From assembly GCF_004792685.1 (NCBI RefSeq), contig NZ_SRXT01000001.1:372001-436000 (forward strand): 64,000 nucleotides of DNA, in the 5' to 3' direction. This DNA is from Sphingomonas gei (GTDB taxonomy: Bacteria; Pseudomonadota; Alphaproteobacteria; Sphingomonadales; Sphingomonadaceae). Made by a program: the position numbers and the translations under genes. This document shows, one piece after another, positions 40,273 through 49,939 of the stretch (positions are counted from its first letter, which is position 1; each line of letters opens with the position of its first letter). The notes below the pieces were generated by a model. That model worked only from the letters and a program-made list of their open reading frames with translations. It did not search any database and was not told the DNA's origin.

Positions 40273-40392
40273 AAACCCCACGCTGACCCGGACCCGAACG
40301 CGGGTCCCGTCGCCAGTCTAGCACGGTGCATCGAAAGGTGGGCGGGGCGATGCTGCGATTCACCGCATCCGAAGCACGATTCAGGGCTGGGT

Positions 40393-40869
40393 TCAGGGGT
40401 AGGTTACGGCAATCACTTCATATTCCCGCTCGCCGCCGGGCAAGGTGACCCGGCGCAGATCGCCTGTCGTCGCCCCGCGCAGCGCGCGTGCGAGCGGCGC
40501 GTTCCAGCCGATCAGTCCGTTGCCGGCATCGGTCTCATCGTCGCCGACCAGGGTAAGTATCCGATGGTTGTCGTCTTCGTCGGCAACGGTGACGGTCGCA
40601 CCGAAGAATATGCGAGTACGATCCTCCTGCATCGCGGGGTCGACCACCTTGGCCGCCTTCATCCGCTTCGACAGCCATCCCAGTCGCCGGTCGATCTCGC
40701 GCAGCCGCTTGCGGCCATAGATGTAATCGCCATTCTCGGAACGGTCACCATTGCCTGCTGCCCAGGCGATCGTCTCGACCAGCTTCGGCCGCTCGCCGCC
40801 GAACAGCGCGTCATATTCGGCCTTGAGCGTCGAATAGCCGGCGGGGGTGATGTAATTGGGGCGGTCCAT
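40393..40869 (-). CDS. greB: Transcription elongation factor GreB
   Basis: A 158-residue secondary-channel factor that rescues backtracked RNA polymerase. The N-terminal coiled coil has GNGDRSENGDYIYGRKRLREIDRRLGWL, with the acidic tip (D/E residues of RSENGDY) that cleaves RNA. The C-terminal FKBP-like domain carries GWNAPLARALRGA and GDLRRVTLPGGEREYEV. The IYGRKRLREIDRR segment favours GreB over GreA. Confidence 0.9.
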   Translation of the reverse strand: MDRPNYITPAGYSTLKAEYDALFGGERPKLVETIAWAAGNGDRSENGDYIYGRKRLREIDRRLGWLSKRMKAAKVVDPAMQEDRTRIFFGATVTVADEDDNHRILTLVGDDETDAGNGLIGWNAPLARALRGATTGDLRRVTLPGGEREYEVIAVTYP

Positions 40870-40888
40870 TCCCTGTCCCCATACGGCA

Positions 40889-40906
40889 TCCCGGCAAAGG
40901 CCGGGA
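40889..40906. repeat. Dispersed palindromic repeat
   Basis: TCCCGGC-AAAG-GCCGGGA hairpin in the 50-base gap between greB and the lytic transglycosylase gene. Same core as the hairpins at 46.4, 61.4 and 62.7 kb, here with AAAG in the loop. Confidence 0.7.
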
Positions 40907-40919
40907 AGACCAAGTTGGA

Positions 40920-42938
40920 TTAGCCCGGCCGGTTTTTGCCCAGATACCAGCTCATGTTCGCCGGCCCGCGCGAGCGGGCATATTGCGGGTTCATCAGGTC
41001 ATAGACCACGGCGTTCTCGAGCACCCGCTGGACGTAATTCTTGGTCTCGAAGATCGGGATCTGTTCGACCCATTTGACCATGTCGCCGCCCGGAAGCCGC
41101 GGGTCGCCATTGGCACGGATCCATTTGTTCACATTGCCCGGCCCGGCATTATAGGCCGCCACTGCCAGCGGATAGCTGCCGTAGAGGTTGTAGACGCGCT
41201 GGAAATAGCTCGAGCCGAGCTTGATGTTGTAGTCGGTGTCGGTGGTCAGCGATTCGCGATCATAGCTCAGCCCCAATTTGCCGGCAGTCTCGGCCGCGGT
41301 TCCCGGCATCAGCTGCATCAGCCCGCGCGCGCCGGCATGGCTCACCGCGGCGCGATCGAACTGGCTCTCCTGCCGCGCGATGGCGTGGACGATCGTCCAG
41401 TAATCGCGCTGCGATTCGGGCACGCGGACCGACGGGAACCCCGCCGCGGTATAATCGGAAAGCCCGTTCTCGAGCGCGCTGCGCCCGACCATCACGCCGA
41501 GATCGGGGCGTCCGATCGTGCGGCTGAGTTCGGCGGCAAGGACGTGGTCGGTGTCGGAGGTGGCATCGCGCGCGATCTGGCGGATGAACAGCCCCTGCGA
41601 CACGCGGTCGCCCTGGGTGCCCAGCAATTGCGCCGCGCGGACCGTCTCGCGCCGATAGAACGTGTCGCGCGTCACCGGATCGGCGACCCGCGTGTCGAGC
41701 GGCGGTGGGCCCTTTAGCGGCCGCCCGATCCGTTCGGCGGCGAGTTGGCCGTAATAAAGGTCGGCGAAGCCCGCGGCGCGTGCGAAATAGCCCTCCGCAC
41801 CCACCTGATCGCCCGCCGCCTCGGCGGCGCGTCCGGCCCAGTATAGTCCCTTCGACTGAGTCGTCGGAGTCTTCGAGCCCTTCGAATAGCGTTCGAACAT
41901 CCCAACCGCGTCGCGAGCCCGGGCGAGATTGTAATACGCAGTGGTGCCGGCGAGCCAGGTCAGGCTGGTATAATCGTCGCGTTCGCCGAGCGGCAGTTCG
42001 GCGATTACCGTGGTCGACGGGAAGGCGTCGTCGACCTGGCTGGCGATCTGGTAGGCAAGGCTGTGCTGCCCGTCGGCGGAAGCGCCGCGCGCCGCCATCA
42101 GCAGCACTTCATACCAGGCTTCGGCGTCGCCCGGATAGGATGTAAGCCGCGGCCGCTGGGCAAGATAGGCGCGCATTGCCGGGCTCTGCCCGGTGTCGCG
42201 TAGCCAGCGCGCGCGGTCGGCGATATAGCCCGGATCGCTGCGCCCGAGCTCCATCGCAGTGGCGCCCTTGAACGCCGCATCGGCAGCCTTGCTCCGGAAG
42301 GCGATCCGCGCCTCGAAGATCGCCCGCTTCGCCGGCGAGACGAAAGCGAGCTGGCGCTGGGCGAGGCTCACCGAGCCCTTCCACAGCAGCATGTCCATCC
42401 GCGCGTCGTGATCCGCGGGCGTCAGCGCCGACAGGAAGCCCGACATCAGCCTGCTCTCGTCGGATGCGCGCAGCTGGCCCGCGCGCCAGGCCCTGCGTGC
42501 CTGTTCGTCGGCATCGGCGCGTCGGCCCGACGCCGCCAGAGCCTCGGCGAAGCGGAGATGGCCGGCGGGGGTCAGCGGCGGGAAGCGCGAGAAGAAGCCG
42601 ACGACCAGCCCCGGCGCCCCGCTGCCGTTGTCGAGCGAGGTTTCCGCCGCCGCACGCCGGCTCGTCTCGCCGGGCCAGCCGGGATGCGCGAGCATGAAAT
42701 TGGCATAATCGGCGAACGGCCAATTGTCGGACTGCTGCAGCCGCTTCCATTCGATCAGCGCATAGGAGACCGGATCCCCTTGCGCATAGGCCGGCTGGAC
42801 GGGTGAGATGGCGCTTTGCAGTGCCCCCGCCATCGACCGGATTTGTTCCTGCGAGAGCTGCGATGAAACCGCAACTCCCGATACCCCAGCGAGCAAAACA
42901 GCGCTCTTGATAACCGACGCGAGCATACTGGACATCAT
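40920..42938 (-). CDS. slt: Soluble lytic murein transglycosylase
   Basis: A 672-residue exported enzyme that cleaves peptidoglycan glycan strands to 1,6-anhydro ends. An N-terminal signal region is followed by a helical superhelix (about 60-500) and the SLT domain with catalytic E524 in IARQESQFDRAAV, then HAGARGLMQLMPGTA and AYNAGPGNVNKW. This is the Slt70 layout. Two ATGs stand in tandem at 42938 and 42935. The gene diverges from dapA over 59 bases. Confidence 0.9.
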   Translation of the reverse strand: MMSSMLASVIKSAVLLAGVSGVAVSSQLSQEQIRSMAGALQSAISPVQPAYAQGDPVSYALIEWKRLQQSDNWPFADYANFMLAHPGWPGETSRRAAAETSLDNGSGAPGLVVGFFSRFPPLTPAGHLRFAEALAASGRRADADEQARRAWRAGQLRASDESRLMSGFLSALTPADHDARMDMLLWKGSVSLAQRQLAFVSPAKRAIFEARIAFRSKAADAAFKGATAMELGRSDPGYIADRARWLRDTGQSPAMRAYLAQRPRLTSYPGDAEAWYEVLLMAARGASADGQHSLAYQIASQVDDAFPSTTVIAELPLGERDDYTSLTWLAGTTAYYNLARARDAVGMFERYSKGSKTPTTQSKGLYWAGRAAEAAGDQVGAEGYFARAAGFADLYYGQLAAERIGRPLKGPPPLDTRVADPVTRDTFYRRETVRAAQLLGTQGDRVSQGLFIRQIARDATSDTDHVLAAELSRTIGRPDLGVMVGRSALENGLSDYTAAGFPSVRVPESQRDYWTIVHAIARQESQFDRAAVSHAGARGLMQLMPGTAAETAGKLGLSYDRESLTTDTDYNIKLGSSYFQRVYNLYGSYPLAVAAYNAGPGNVNKWIRANGDPRLPGGDMVKWVEQIPIFETKNYVQRVLENAVVYDLMNPQYARSRGPANMSWYLGKNRPG

Positions 42939-42997
42939 AGGCGCTCGCCGCCTATCTGCCAGTCCCGATTGCGGGAATTGAGAAAGATTTTCACGTC

Positions 42998-43879
42998 ATG
43001 TTCTCCGGGTCGATCCCTGCTCTGGTCACGCCGTTTCGCGATGGCAGGTTCGCAGAAGGGGATTACCGGACCCTTGTTGAATGGCAGATTGCCGAAGGTT
43101 CGGCGGGACTGGTTCCGTGCGGCACCACCGGCGAAGCCGCGACCCTGACCAAGGACGAGCATTTCCACGTCGTCCGGATCTGCGTCGATCAGGCGAAGGG
43201 CAGGGTGCCGGTGCTCGCCGGCGCCGGCTCGAACGACACCCAGGTCGCGATCGCCAACGTCCATGCCGCCAGGGCTTCGGGCGCCGATGCCGTGCTGATG
43301 GTGCCGCCTTATTACAACCGTCCGAGCCAGGACGGCATCTTCCGCCATTTCGAGGCAGTGGCGCAAGCGACCGACTTGCCGATCATACTCTATAACGTTC
43401 CCGGTCGCACTGTCACCGACGTCCTGCCCACGACGATGGCGCGCATCGTGGAGGCGTTTCCAGACCGCTTCCTCGGCGTCAAGGACGCCACCGGCCAGCT
43501 CGGCCGAGTGTCCGAACAGCGCGCCGGCTGCGGCAAGGGCTTCATCCAGCTCTCGGGCAATGACGAGACCGCGCTCGCCTTCAATGCGATGGGTGGGACG
43601 GGTTGCATCTCGGTGACTGCCAATGTCGCGCCGCGGCTCTGCGCCGAGTTTCAGGCCGCCTGGGCCGCGGGCGACAATGCCCGGGCGCTCGAGCTGCACG
43701 ATCAGCTCTATCCGCTCCACATCGCGATGTTCACCGATGCGTCGCCCGGCCCGATCAAATACGCGCTCGGCAAGGTGCGGCCCGGTTTCCCCGGCGAGCT
43801 TCGCCTGCCGATGACCGCGGCCTCCGAAGCCAGCCGCTCTGCGGTCGATGCCGCGCTGGCGCACGCCGCATTGATCTAG
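42998..43879 (+). CDS. dapA: 4-hydroxy-tetrahydrodipicolinate synthase
   Basis: A 293-residue enzyme of lysine and diaminopimelate synthesis that condenses pyruvate with aspartate semialdehyde. The Schiff-base Lys is K162 in FLGVKDATG; Y132 (ILYNVPGRT), T43-T44 (CGTTGEAATL) and Y106 (PPYYNRP) complete the active site. Length is standard. Confidence 0.97.
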   Translation: MFSGSIPALVTPFRDGRFAEGDYRTLVEWQIAEGSAGLVPCGTTGEAATLTKDEHFHVVRICVDQAKGRVPVLAGAGSNDTQVAIANVHAARASGADAVLMVPPYYNRPSQDGIFRHFEAVAQATDLPIILYNVPGRTVTDVLPTTMARIVEAFPDRFLGVKDATGQLGRVSEQRAGCGKGFIQLSGNDETALAFNAMGGTGCISVTANVAPRLCAEFQAAWAAGDNARALELHDQLYPLHIAMFTDASPGPIKYALGKVRPGFPGELRLPMTAASEASRSAVDAALAHAALI

Positions 43880-44087
43880 CTGCATTCGCTTCGAGCGGCG
43901 CCGCTTGCAAAAGTTGCATCTTGCACTGCGGCGAACGGTGGAATTCTGTCACAATCCGATCACAATCCAAGCCTAGCCGCCCGGTCAGGGAACATAGCCC
44001 TTTCGCGAAAGACAGCCCTCCTGTGCTCAGTGAGCGTCGGGGGATTGCTGCGTTCGTTCGCGAACTAAAAACAAGATTGGGGAACCG

Positions 44088-46394
44088 ATGAAATCCGCAT
44101 TTACCCGCCGCGCGCTTCGTTCGAGCGCCGCCGCCGCCGCATTGCTCTACGCCGGCACTGCCTTCGCGCAGGACACCGCTACCACGCCCGAGGCTGAGTC
44201 CGGCGACATCATCGTCACCGCGCAGCGTCGCGAGCAGCGGCTGGTCGACGTGCCGGCCTCGGTCCAAGTAGTGCAGGGCGAGGCGCTCCGTGAGTTCCAG
44301 GCGGCAGGCGACGATACGCTCGCGCTCGCCGGCCGCGTACCCGGCCTCTATGCCGAAACCACTACCGGCCGCATCTTCCCGCGTTTCTACATTCGCGGCC
44401 TTGGCAACATCGATTTCTATCTCGGTGCGTCGCAGCCGGTGTCGATCATCCAGGACGATGTCGTGCTCGAGCATGTCGTGCTCAAGTCGAACCCGGTCTA
44501 TGACCTCGATCATGTCGAAGTACTGCGCGGCCCGCAGGGCTCGCTGTTCGGCCGCAATACCACTGCCGGCATCGTCAAGTTCGACACGATCCGCCCGAGC
44601 GACACCTTCCAGGGCCGCGCCGCGATGTCGGTCGGCGAATATGGCAGCTCCAACATCGACGCCGGCTTCGGCGGACCGATCGTCGACGACATTCTGTCGT
44701 TCCGCATCTCCGGGCTCTATCAGCATCGCGACGACTGGGTCGACAACACCTATACCGGCCCGAGCTTCGACGGCACCCGCGGCAGCTTCAACGCGATGGG
44801 CGGCTTCGACGACCGCAATCTGCGCCTCCAGCTCCGCTTCACTCCTACCGACCGACTGACCTTCGACCTGTCGGGCCATGGCCGCTGGTACAAGGGCACG
44901 TCGACGCTGTTCCACCGCGGCGCATTGGTGAAAGGCTCGAACAGCGTCGAGAACGAGTCGCGTGACCGCGTCGCTTATGACGAGGCGATGGACAATCCGC
45001 AGGCATACGACACCTACGGCACGTCGCTCCGCGCCAGCTACGATCTCGGCGGCGCCCTGCTCACGTCGATCTCCGCCTGGGAAACGACTTCGGGCTATAG
45101 CCGCGGCGACACCGACGGCGGCGCCGCGCCGCTGTTCGCCGGCACGGCCTTCTATGGCGAGTCGCAGGGCAATGTCCGCGATCTCGACCAGTTCAGCCAG
45201 GAGCTGCGCATCGCCAGCCCGGGCACCGGCCGATTCAATTGGCAGCTCGGCGGCTATTATTTCGACTCGCGCGACACCACCGATTTCTACCAGCGTCGCT
45301 TCTTCCTCACCACGCCGTTCAGCGCGGCAAACCCGAACAGCAACAATCCGAACAATTGGGTGCGGCTGCACAACATCAACACCAGCTGGGCGGGCTTCGG
45401 CCAGCTGAGCTATGAGCTCGTCCCCAATCTGACGCTCACTGCCGGCGGTCGCGTCACCAACGACAGCAAGTCGACTCGGCTGCTCAAGACCGCTGACAGC
45501 GGCACCGGCGCAGTCACCTATCCGGGCCGCCGCTTCGTCGAGCTCGAGGACACCAAGGAAAGCTGGGATGTCAGCGCGCTCTACAAGCTCAGCGGCGATG
45601 TGAGTCTCTATGCGCGCGTCGCCAGCGGCTTCCGCGGGCCGACGATCCAGGGCCGTTCGGCGGTGTTCAACTCGGACTTCACCACGGCGGATTCGGAGAC
45701 GATCCTGTCGTGGGAAGCCGGCGTGAAGGGGGCGCTGCTCGATAACCGCGTGCGGTTCGGGCTGAGCGGCTTTTACTACACGGTCGACGACATCCAGCTC
45801 AACGCCAACGACGTCAACGGCAACGGTGTGCTGCTCAATGCCGACAAGGCCAAGGCGTACGGCGTCGAGGCCGAGCTCGACCTGCACCCCGTCGAGAATT
45901 TCGCGCTCTCGCTGGGCGGCAGCTGGCTGCACACCGAGATCGACGATCAGGACGCGCTTGCGCAGGTCTGCGTACTCGGCGGCGTGGTCACCTGCACCGT
46001 CAACGATCCGACGGTGAACATCGCCGGCCGCGGCGTCTTCGCGCGGATCGACGGCAATCGCCTGCCCAATGCGCCCGAGTACAATCTCAACGTGGCGGCG
46101 CGCTACGACATCCCGACTGCGAACGACGGCAAGTTCTTCGTCTCGACCGACTGGAACCTGCAGGGCTTCACCAGCTTCGTGCTGTACGACACCAAGGAGT
46201 TCACGTCGGACGGCAACTTCGAAGGCGGTCTGAAGATCGGCTATGAAGGCAAGGGTGGCGACTGGGAAATCGCGGCGTTCGCACGCAACATCACCAACGA
46301 GAAGAACCTCAAGGGCGTGATCGAGAACTATATGGCCGCGGTGTTCAACGATCCGCGGATCATCGGCGTTTCGTTCAGCACCCGGATGCGCTGA
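44088..46394 (+). CDS. TonB-dependent receptor
   Basis: A 768-residue outer-membrane receptor. Signal peptide cut after about residue 27 (GTAFA-QD), TonB box DIIVTAQRREQ, plug with VPASVQVVQGEALREF, FYIRGLGNIDFY and VEVLRGPQGSLFGRNTTAGIVKF, then a beta barrel. This is the pattern of sphingomonad receptors of the large iron-complex or carbohydrate type; the ligand is not known. The 208-base region before it contains two similar TCACAATCC elements (about 43951 and 43961), possibly regulatory. A hairpin terminator follows. Confidence 0.93.
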   Translation: MKSAFTRRALRSSAAAAALLYAGTAFAQDTATTPEAESGDIIVTAQRREQRLVDVPASVQVVQGEALREFQAAGDDTLALAGRVPGLYAETTTGRIFPRFYIRGLGNIDFYLGASQPVSIIQDDVVLEHVVLKSNPVYDLDHVEVLRGPQGSLFGRNTTAGIVKFDTIRPSDTFQGRAAMSVGEYGSSNIDAGFGGPIVDDILSFRISGLYQHRDDWVDNTYTGPSFDGTRGSFNAMGGFDDRNLRLQLRFTPTDRLTFDLSGHGRWYKGTSTLFHRGALVKGSNSVENESRDRVAYDEAMDNPQAYDTYGTSLRASYDLGGALLTSISAWETTSGYSRGDTDGGAAPLFAGTAFYGESQGNVRDLDQFSQELRIASPGTGRFNWQLGGYYFDSRDTTDFYQRRFFLTTPFSAANPNSNNPNNWVRLHNINTSWAGFGQLSYELVPNLTLTAGGRVTNDSKSTRLLKTADSGTGAVTYPGRRFVELEDTKESWDVSALYKLSGDVSLYARVASGFRGPTIQGRSAVFNSDFTTADSETILSWEAGVKGALLDNRVRFGLSGFYYTVDDIQLNANDVNGNGVLLNADKAKAYGVEAELDLHPVENFALSLGGSWLHTEIDDQDALAQVCVLGGVVTCTVNDPTVNIAGRGVFARIDGNRLPNAPEYNLNVAARYDIPTANDGKFFVSTDWNLQGFTSFVLYDTKEFTSDGNFEGGLKIGYEGKGGDWEIAAFARNITNEKNLKGVIENYMAAVFNDPRIIGVSFSTRMR

Positions 46395-46416
46395 CCTTAT
46401 AATGCCTCCACCCGTC

Positions 46417-46436
46417 ATCCCGGCGAAAGCCGGGAT
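46417..46436. repeat. Dispersed palindromic repeat
   Basis: ATCCCGGC-GAAA-GCCGGGAT hairpin just after the TonB receptor gene. It is flanked by GCCTCC (46404-46409) and GGAGGC (46443-46448), which extend the stem after an internal loop. Confidence 0.78.
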
Positions 46437-46487
46437 CTCAGGCGGAGGCATTGTGCGGCGTGAGATCGCGGCCTTCGGGACGATGGA

Positions 46488-46517
46488 AAAGGGCTCGGCG
46501 CACGCGTCGGGCCCTTT
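46488..46517 (+). terminator. Hairpin terminator before smpB
   Basis: AAAGGGCTCGGCG pairs with CGTCGGGCCCTTT over 13 bp with two G-T wobbles and a CACG loop; ATCTTT follows. It probably ends transcription from the TonB receptor gene. Confidence 0.7.
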
Positions 46518-46581
46518 ATCTTTCGCGCTAGGGCTCCACGGCTTCCCTTAACCGCCTTACCCCCCTACATGCGCCCCTCTC

Positions 46582-47064
46582 ATGGCCCGCCCCCGTCCCG
46601 CTACCTTTGATAAAGTGAAGATCGTCGCCGAGAACCGGCGCGCACGGTACGAATATTTCATCGACACGGTCTACGAGGCCGGGTTGGCCCTGACCGGCAC
46701 CGAAGTGAAATCGCTGCGCTTCGGCGAGGGTTCGATCGCCGAGGCCTATGCCGAAGTGAAGGAAAACGGCGTGTGGCTGGTCAACGCCAACATTCCGGAA
46801 TTCAGCCACGGCAACCGCTATAATCACGAGCCCAAGCGCCCGCGTAAATTGCTCCTTCACGAGCGTGAAATAAACAAGCTGCACGGTGCGGTGGCGCGCG
46901 AGGGCATGACGCTCGTCCCGCTCTCGATCTATTTCAACGGGCGCGGGCGCGCCAAGGTCGAGCTCGCGCTCGCAAAGGGCAAGAAGACGCATGACAAGCG
47001 CGAAACGATCAAGGAGCGGGACTGGAAGCGCGAGCAAGGCCGCATCCTCCGCGATCGTGGCTGA
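46582..47064 (+). CDS. smpB: SsrA-binding protein SmpB
   Basis: A 160-residue partner of tmRNA in rescue of stalled ribosomes. Conserved blocks are [44 protein letters not shown], and the basic C-terminal tail [22 protein letters not shown] that reaches the decoding centre. No tmRNA gene is visible in this window. Confidence 0.97.
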   Translation: MARPRPATFDKVKIVAENRRARYEYFIDTVYEAGLALTGTEVKSLRFGEGSIAEAYAEVKENGVWLVNANIPEFSHGNRYNHEPKRPRKLLLHEREINKLHGAVAREGMTLVPLSIYFNGRGRAKVELALAKGKKTHDKRETIKERDWKREQGRILRDRG

Positions 47065-47629
47065 GCGCGGGCTCGGCGCGCGGTTTCACGCATGGGTCGG
47101 CCGCAACCTGCCGACCCGGGAAAGTTTCGAATCCAATCGCTGGTTGAAGCCGATCGCGCACCGCATCCTGCATTCGTCGCTGTGGCGAATGACGCGGCGC
47201 TCGGTTCCGCGCGGCGTGGCGCTCGGCATGTTCACCGGCATCCTGATCCCGATGGGCCAGATCCCGGCCTCGGCGGTGCTCGCGCTGCCGCTGCGCGCGA
47301 ACGTGCCCGCCGCCGCGCTGACCACCTTCTTCACCAACCCCTTCACCACGCCATTCCTGCTGATCCTCTATTACAAGGTCGGCAGCTGGGTGCTGCACCT
47401 TGGCGGGCCGCTGCCGGGGACTGCGAAGAAGGCCGCAGAGGACGGCGGCTGGCTGCACTGGTTTGCGGCAGACGTCGGGCTGCCCACTGCAATCGGCATG
47501 GCGATCTGCGCGGTGATCGGCGGCGTCATCAGCTATTTCGTCACGGCGCTGGCCTGGCGGCTGTGGGTTTCGCGCAAGTGGCGCAGGCGGTCGAGCGTGC
47601 GCCAAGCGGGACAGATTGACGCGGCGTAA
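47057..47629 (+). CDS. DUF2062 membrane protein
   Basis: A 190-residue protein with two to three membrane segments. It contains [54 protein letters not shown], the core of DUF2062. The GTG at 47057 overlaps the smpB stop by 8 bases, giving a two-gene unit. The C-terminus is basic. Function unknown. Confidence 0.88.
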   Translation: MAERGLGARFHAWVGRNLPTRESFESNRWLKPIAHRILHSSLWRMTRRSVPRGVALGMFTGILIPMGQIPASAVLALPLRANVPAAALTTFFTNPFTTPFLLILYYKVGSWVLHLGGPLPGTAKKAAEDGGWLHWFAADVGLPTAIGMAICAVIGGVISYFVTALAWRLWVSRKWRRRSSVRQAGQIDAA

Positions 47630-47673
47630 GGGCCCGGTAAGACAGCGCCTTTCTCTTTCGAAGGGCCGCTCCC

Positions 47674-49767
47674 ATGCGTCTTCCGCTTCTTGCCACTACG
47701 TTCCTCGCAGCCCCCGCATTGCTCGCCGGTTGCATGCGCGCGGCGACGCCGCCGCCTGAGGCGGTCGCCGCCCAGACCGCTACCGTGTCCCAGGCCGCGG
47801 TCGGTCCGGTGGCGCCGGCCAGTGCGGCGCGGCCGCAACTCGGCAATTACGGCTTCGACGAAGCCGGTATGGACAAGTCGATCGCGCCGGGGGACGATTT
47901 CTACGGCTTCGCCAACGGCATCTGGGCCCGGACCACGCCGATCCCGTCGGATAAGTCGAACTTCGGCGCGTTCAACGTCATCGACGATCTCTCGAAGCAG
48001 CGGACGCAGGAAATCCTCGAGGCGGCCAGGGCCGATCCCAATTCGAAGATCGGGCTGGCCTATGCGACCTATCTCGACACCGCGGCGATCGACGCCAAGG
48101 GCCTCGCTCCGATCCAGCCCTGGCTTGACCAGATCAAGAGCGTCAAGGCCAAGTCCGGGCTCGCCGCGCTGTACGCCCAGGCCGATCGGAACGGAGTTGG
48201 CGGTGTCTTCGGCAGCTATGTCGGCCAGGACGACAAGAATCCCGAAGTCTATGCCCTCAGTCTCTCGCAGGGCGGCCTCGGCATGCCCGACCGCGATTAT
48301 TATCTGTCGAAGGATGCCAAGCTCGCCGAGACCAAGGCGGCGTATGAGAAGCATCTCGCCAACGTCCTGACATTGGCCGGCGAGCCCAACGCCGTGGCCC
48401 GCGCCAAGGGGATCGTCGCGCTCGAGACGCGCATCGCCCAGGCCCATTGGACGCGCATCGAAAGCCGCGACGCGAACAAGACCTACAACAAGATGACCGT
48501 CGCCGAATTGGTGCGGAAGGCGCCGGGCTTCGACTTCCAGGGATATTTCACCGGCGTCGGTGCCCGTGTCGACAGCGTGATCGTCGCCCAGCCGAGCGCG
48601 GTGACCGGGATCGCGAAGCTGGTCCAGGCCACGCCGCTCTCCGTGCTCAAGGACCAGTTGCTCGTCCGCAGCCTCGACAATTTTGCCGATGTGCTGCCCT
48701 CCAGCTTCGACAAGGAGCAATTCGCTTTCTACGGCACCACGCTGTCGGGCACCCCCGAGCAGCAGGTCCGCTGGAAGCGCGCTGTCGAATTCACCACTGG
48801 CGCGGTCTCCGACGAAGTCAGCAAGGCCTATGTCGCCAAATACTTCCCGCCGGCGGCCAAGGCCGCGGCCGATGCATTGGTCAAGAACGTCATCGCCGCG
48901 ATGGATCGTCGCATCGATCAGCTCGACTGGATGGCGCCGGAGACAAAAGTGAAGGCGCACGCCAAACTCGCCGCCTTCACCCCCAAGATCGGCTACCCCG
49001 ACCAGTGGCACGATTATTCGAACCTGCAGATCAATGCCGGCGACGCATTCGGCAACAATGTCCGCGCCAACAATTGGACGCATGACGACGAAGTCTCGAA
49101 GCTCGGCCAGCCGATCCGCCGCTGGGAATGGGGCATGACGCCGATGGAAGTGAACGCCTATGCCAATTTTGGCATGGTCGAGATCGTCTTCCCCGCCGCG
49201 ATCCTCCAGCCGCCCTTCTTCGATCCCAACGCCGATCCGGCAGTCAATTATGGTGGCATCGGTGCGGTGATCGGCCACGAGCTCAGCCATCATTTCGACG
49301 ACCAGGGCGCCAAGTATAATTCGGAGGGACGCCTCACCGACTGGTGGACGCCCGCCGACGTCGCGGCGTTCAAGCAGCGTACCGATGCGCTGGTCGCGCA
49401 ATATGACAAATACGAGCCGCTGCCGGGGATGCACGTCAAGGGCGCGCTGACCCTCGGCGAGAATGTCGCCGATCTGGCAGGTCTCACCGTCGCGTATGAC
49501 GCCTACAAGCATTCGCTGGGTGGCGAGGGTGCGCCGGTGCTCGACGGCATGTCAGGGGATCAGCGCTTCTATCTCGGCTGGGCACAGGTCTGGCGCCGCA
49601 ACTATCGCGAAGCCAATCTCCGCCAGCGCCTGCTGACCGACCCGCACAGCCCGTCCGAACAGCGCACCTGGGTCGTGCGCAACCTCGACCCCTGGTATTC
49701 GGCGTTCGCGCCGGCGCAGGGCAACAAGCTGTTCCTCACCCCCGAGCAGCGCGTCCGCATCTGGTGA
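47674..49767 (+). CDS. M13-family zinc metallopeptidase, lipoprotein
   Basis: A 697-residue neprilysin/PepO-like endopeptidase. The lipobox LLAGC puts the lipid on Cys20. The zinc motif is H535-E-L-S-H539 in VIGHELSHHFDDQG, the third ligand lies in GENVADLAG, and the substrate loop NAYANF and WVVRNLDPWYSAF (near the C-terminal) are conserved. It probably degrades peptides in the periplasm. A compound repeat follows its stop. Confidence 0.94.
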   Translation: MRLPLLATTFLAAPALLAGCMRAATPPPEAVAAQTATVSQAAVGPVAPASAARPQLGNYGFDEAGMDKSIAPGDDFYGFANGIWARTTPIPSDKSNFGAFNVIDDLSKQRTQEILEAARADPNSKIGLAYATYLDTAAIDAKGLAPIQPWLDQIKSVKAKSGLAALYAQADRNGVGGVFGSYVGQDDKNPEVYALSLSQGGLGMPDRDYYLSKDAKLAETKAAYEKHLANVLTLAGEPNAVARAKGIVALETRIAQAHWTRIESRDANKTYNKMTVAELVRKAPGFDFQGYFTGVGARVDSVIVAQPSAVTGIAKLVQATPLSVLKDQLLVRSLDNFADVLPSSFDKEQFAFYGTTLSGTPEQQVRWKRAVEFTTGAVSDEVSKAYVAKYFPPAAKAAADALVKNVIAAMDRRIDQLDWMAPETKVKAHAKLAAFTPKIGYPDQWHDYSNLQINAGDAFGNNVRANNWTHDDEVSKLGQPIRRWEWGMTPMEVNAYANFGMVEIVFPAAILQPPFFDPNADPAVNYGGIGAVIGHELSHHFDDQGAKYNSEGRLTDWWTPADVAAFKQRTDALVAQYDKYEPLPGMHVKGALTLGENVADLAGLTVAYDAYKHSLGGEGAPVLDGMSGDQRFYLGWAQVWRRNYREANLRQRLLTDPHSPSEQRTWVVRNLDPWYSAFAPAQGNKLFLTPEQRVRIW

Positions 49768-49775
49768 CCTCGAAC

Positions 49776-49899
49776 TCCCGCTCCTTTCGGGAGCGGGAAG
49801 GGGTCCGCGCGCGACGCGCGTGGGAAGGGTGAGGGCAGGCATAGACCCTCACCCTTCCGCCGCTTCGCGGCTCCCTCCCTCTCCCGATGGGGAGAGGGA
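49776..49899. repeat. Compound hairpin repeat between M13 peptidase and cckA
   Basis: Three inverted repeats follow one another: TCCCGCTCC with GGAGCGGGA (49776-49798), GGAAGGGTGAGGG with its complement (49823-49858), and TCCCTCTCCC with GGGAGAGGGA (49876-49899). The first may also terminate the peptidase gene. GGGAGAGGG lies near a TTG that is a possible cckA start. Confidence 0.75.
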
Positions 49900-49939
49900 A
49901 TACTTGACCCGCCACGCTGCAGCGAACATCGCTGACGCC

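Noticed and set aside
43755..46451. 898-codon minus-strand frame opposite dapA and the TonB receptor
   Set aside because: Plus-strand genes carry clear family motifs; the minus frame reads as His/Arg/Asp-rich sequence with no domain.
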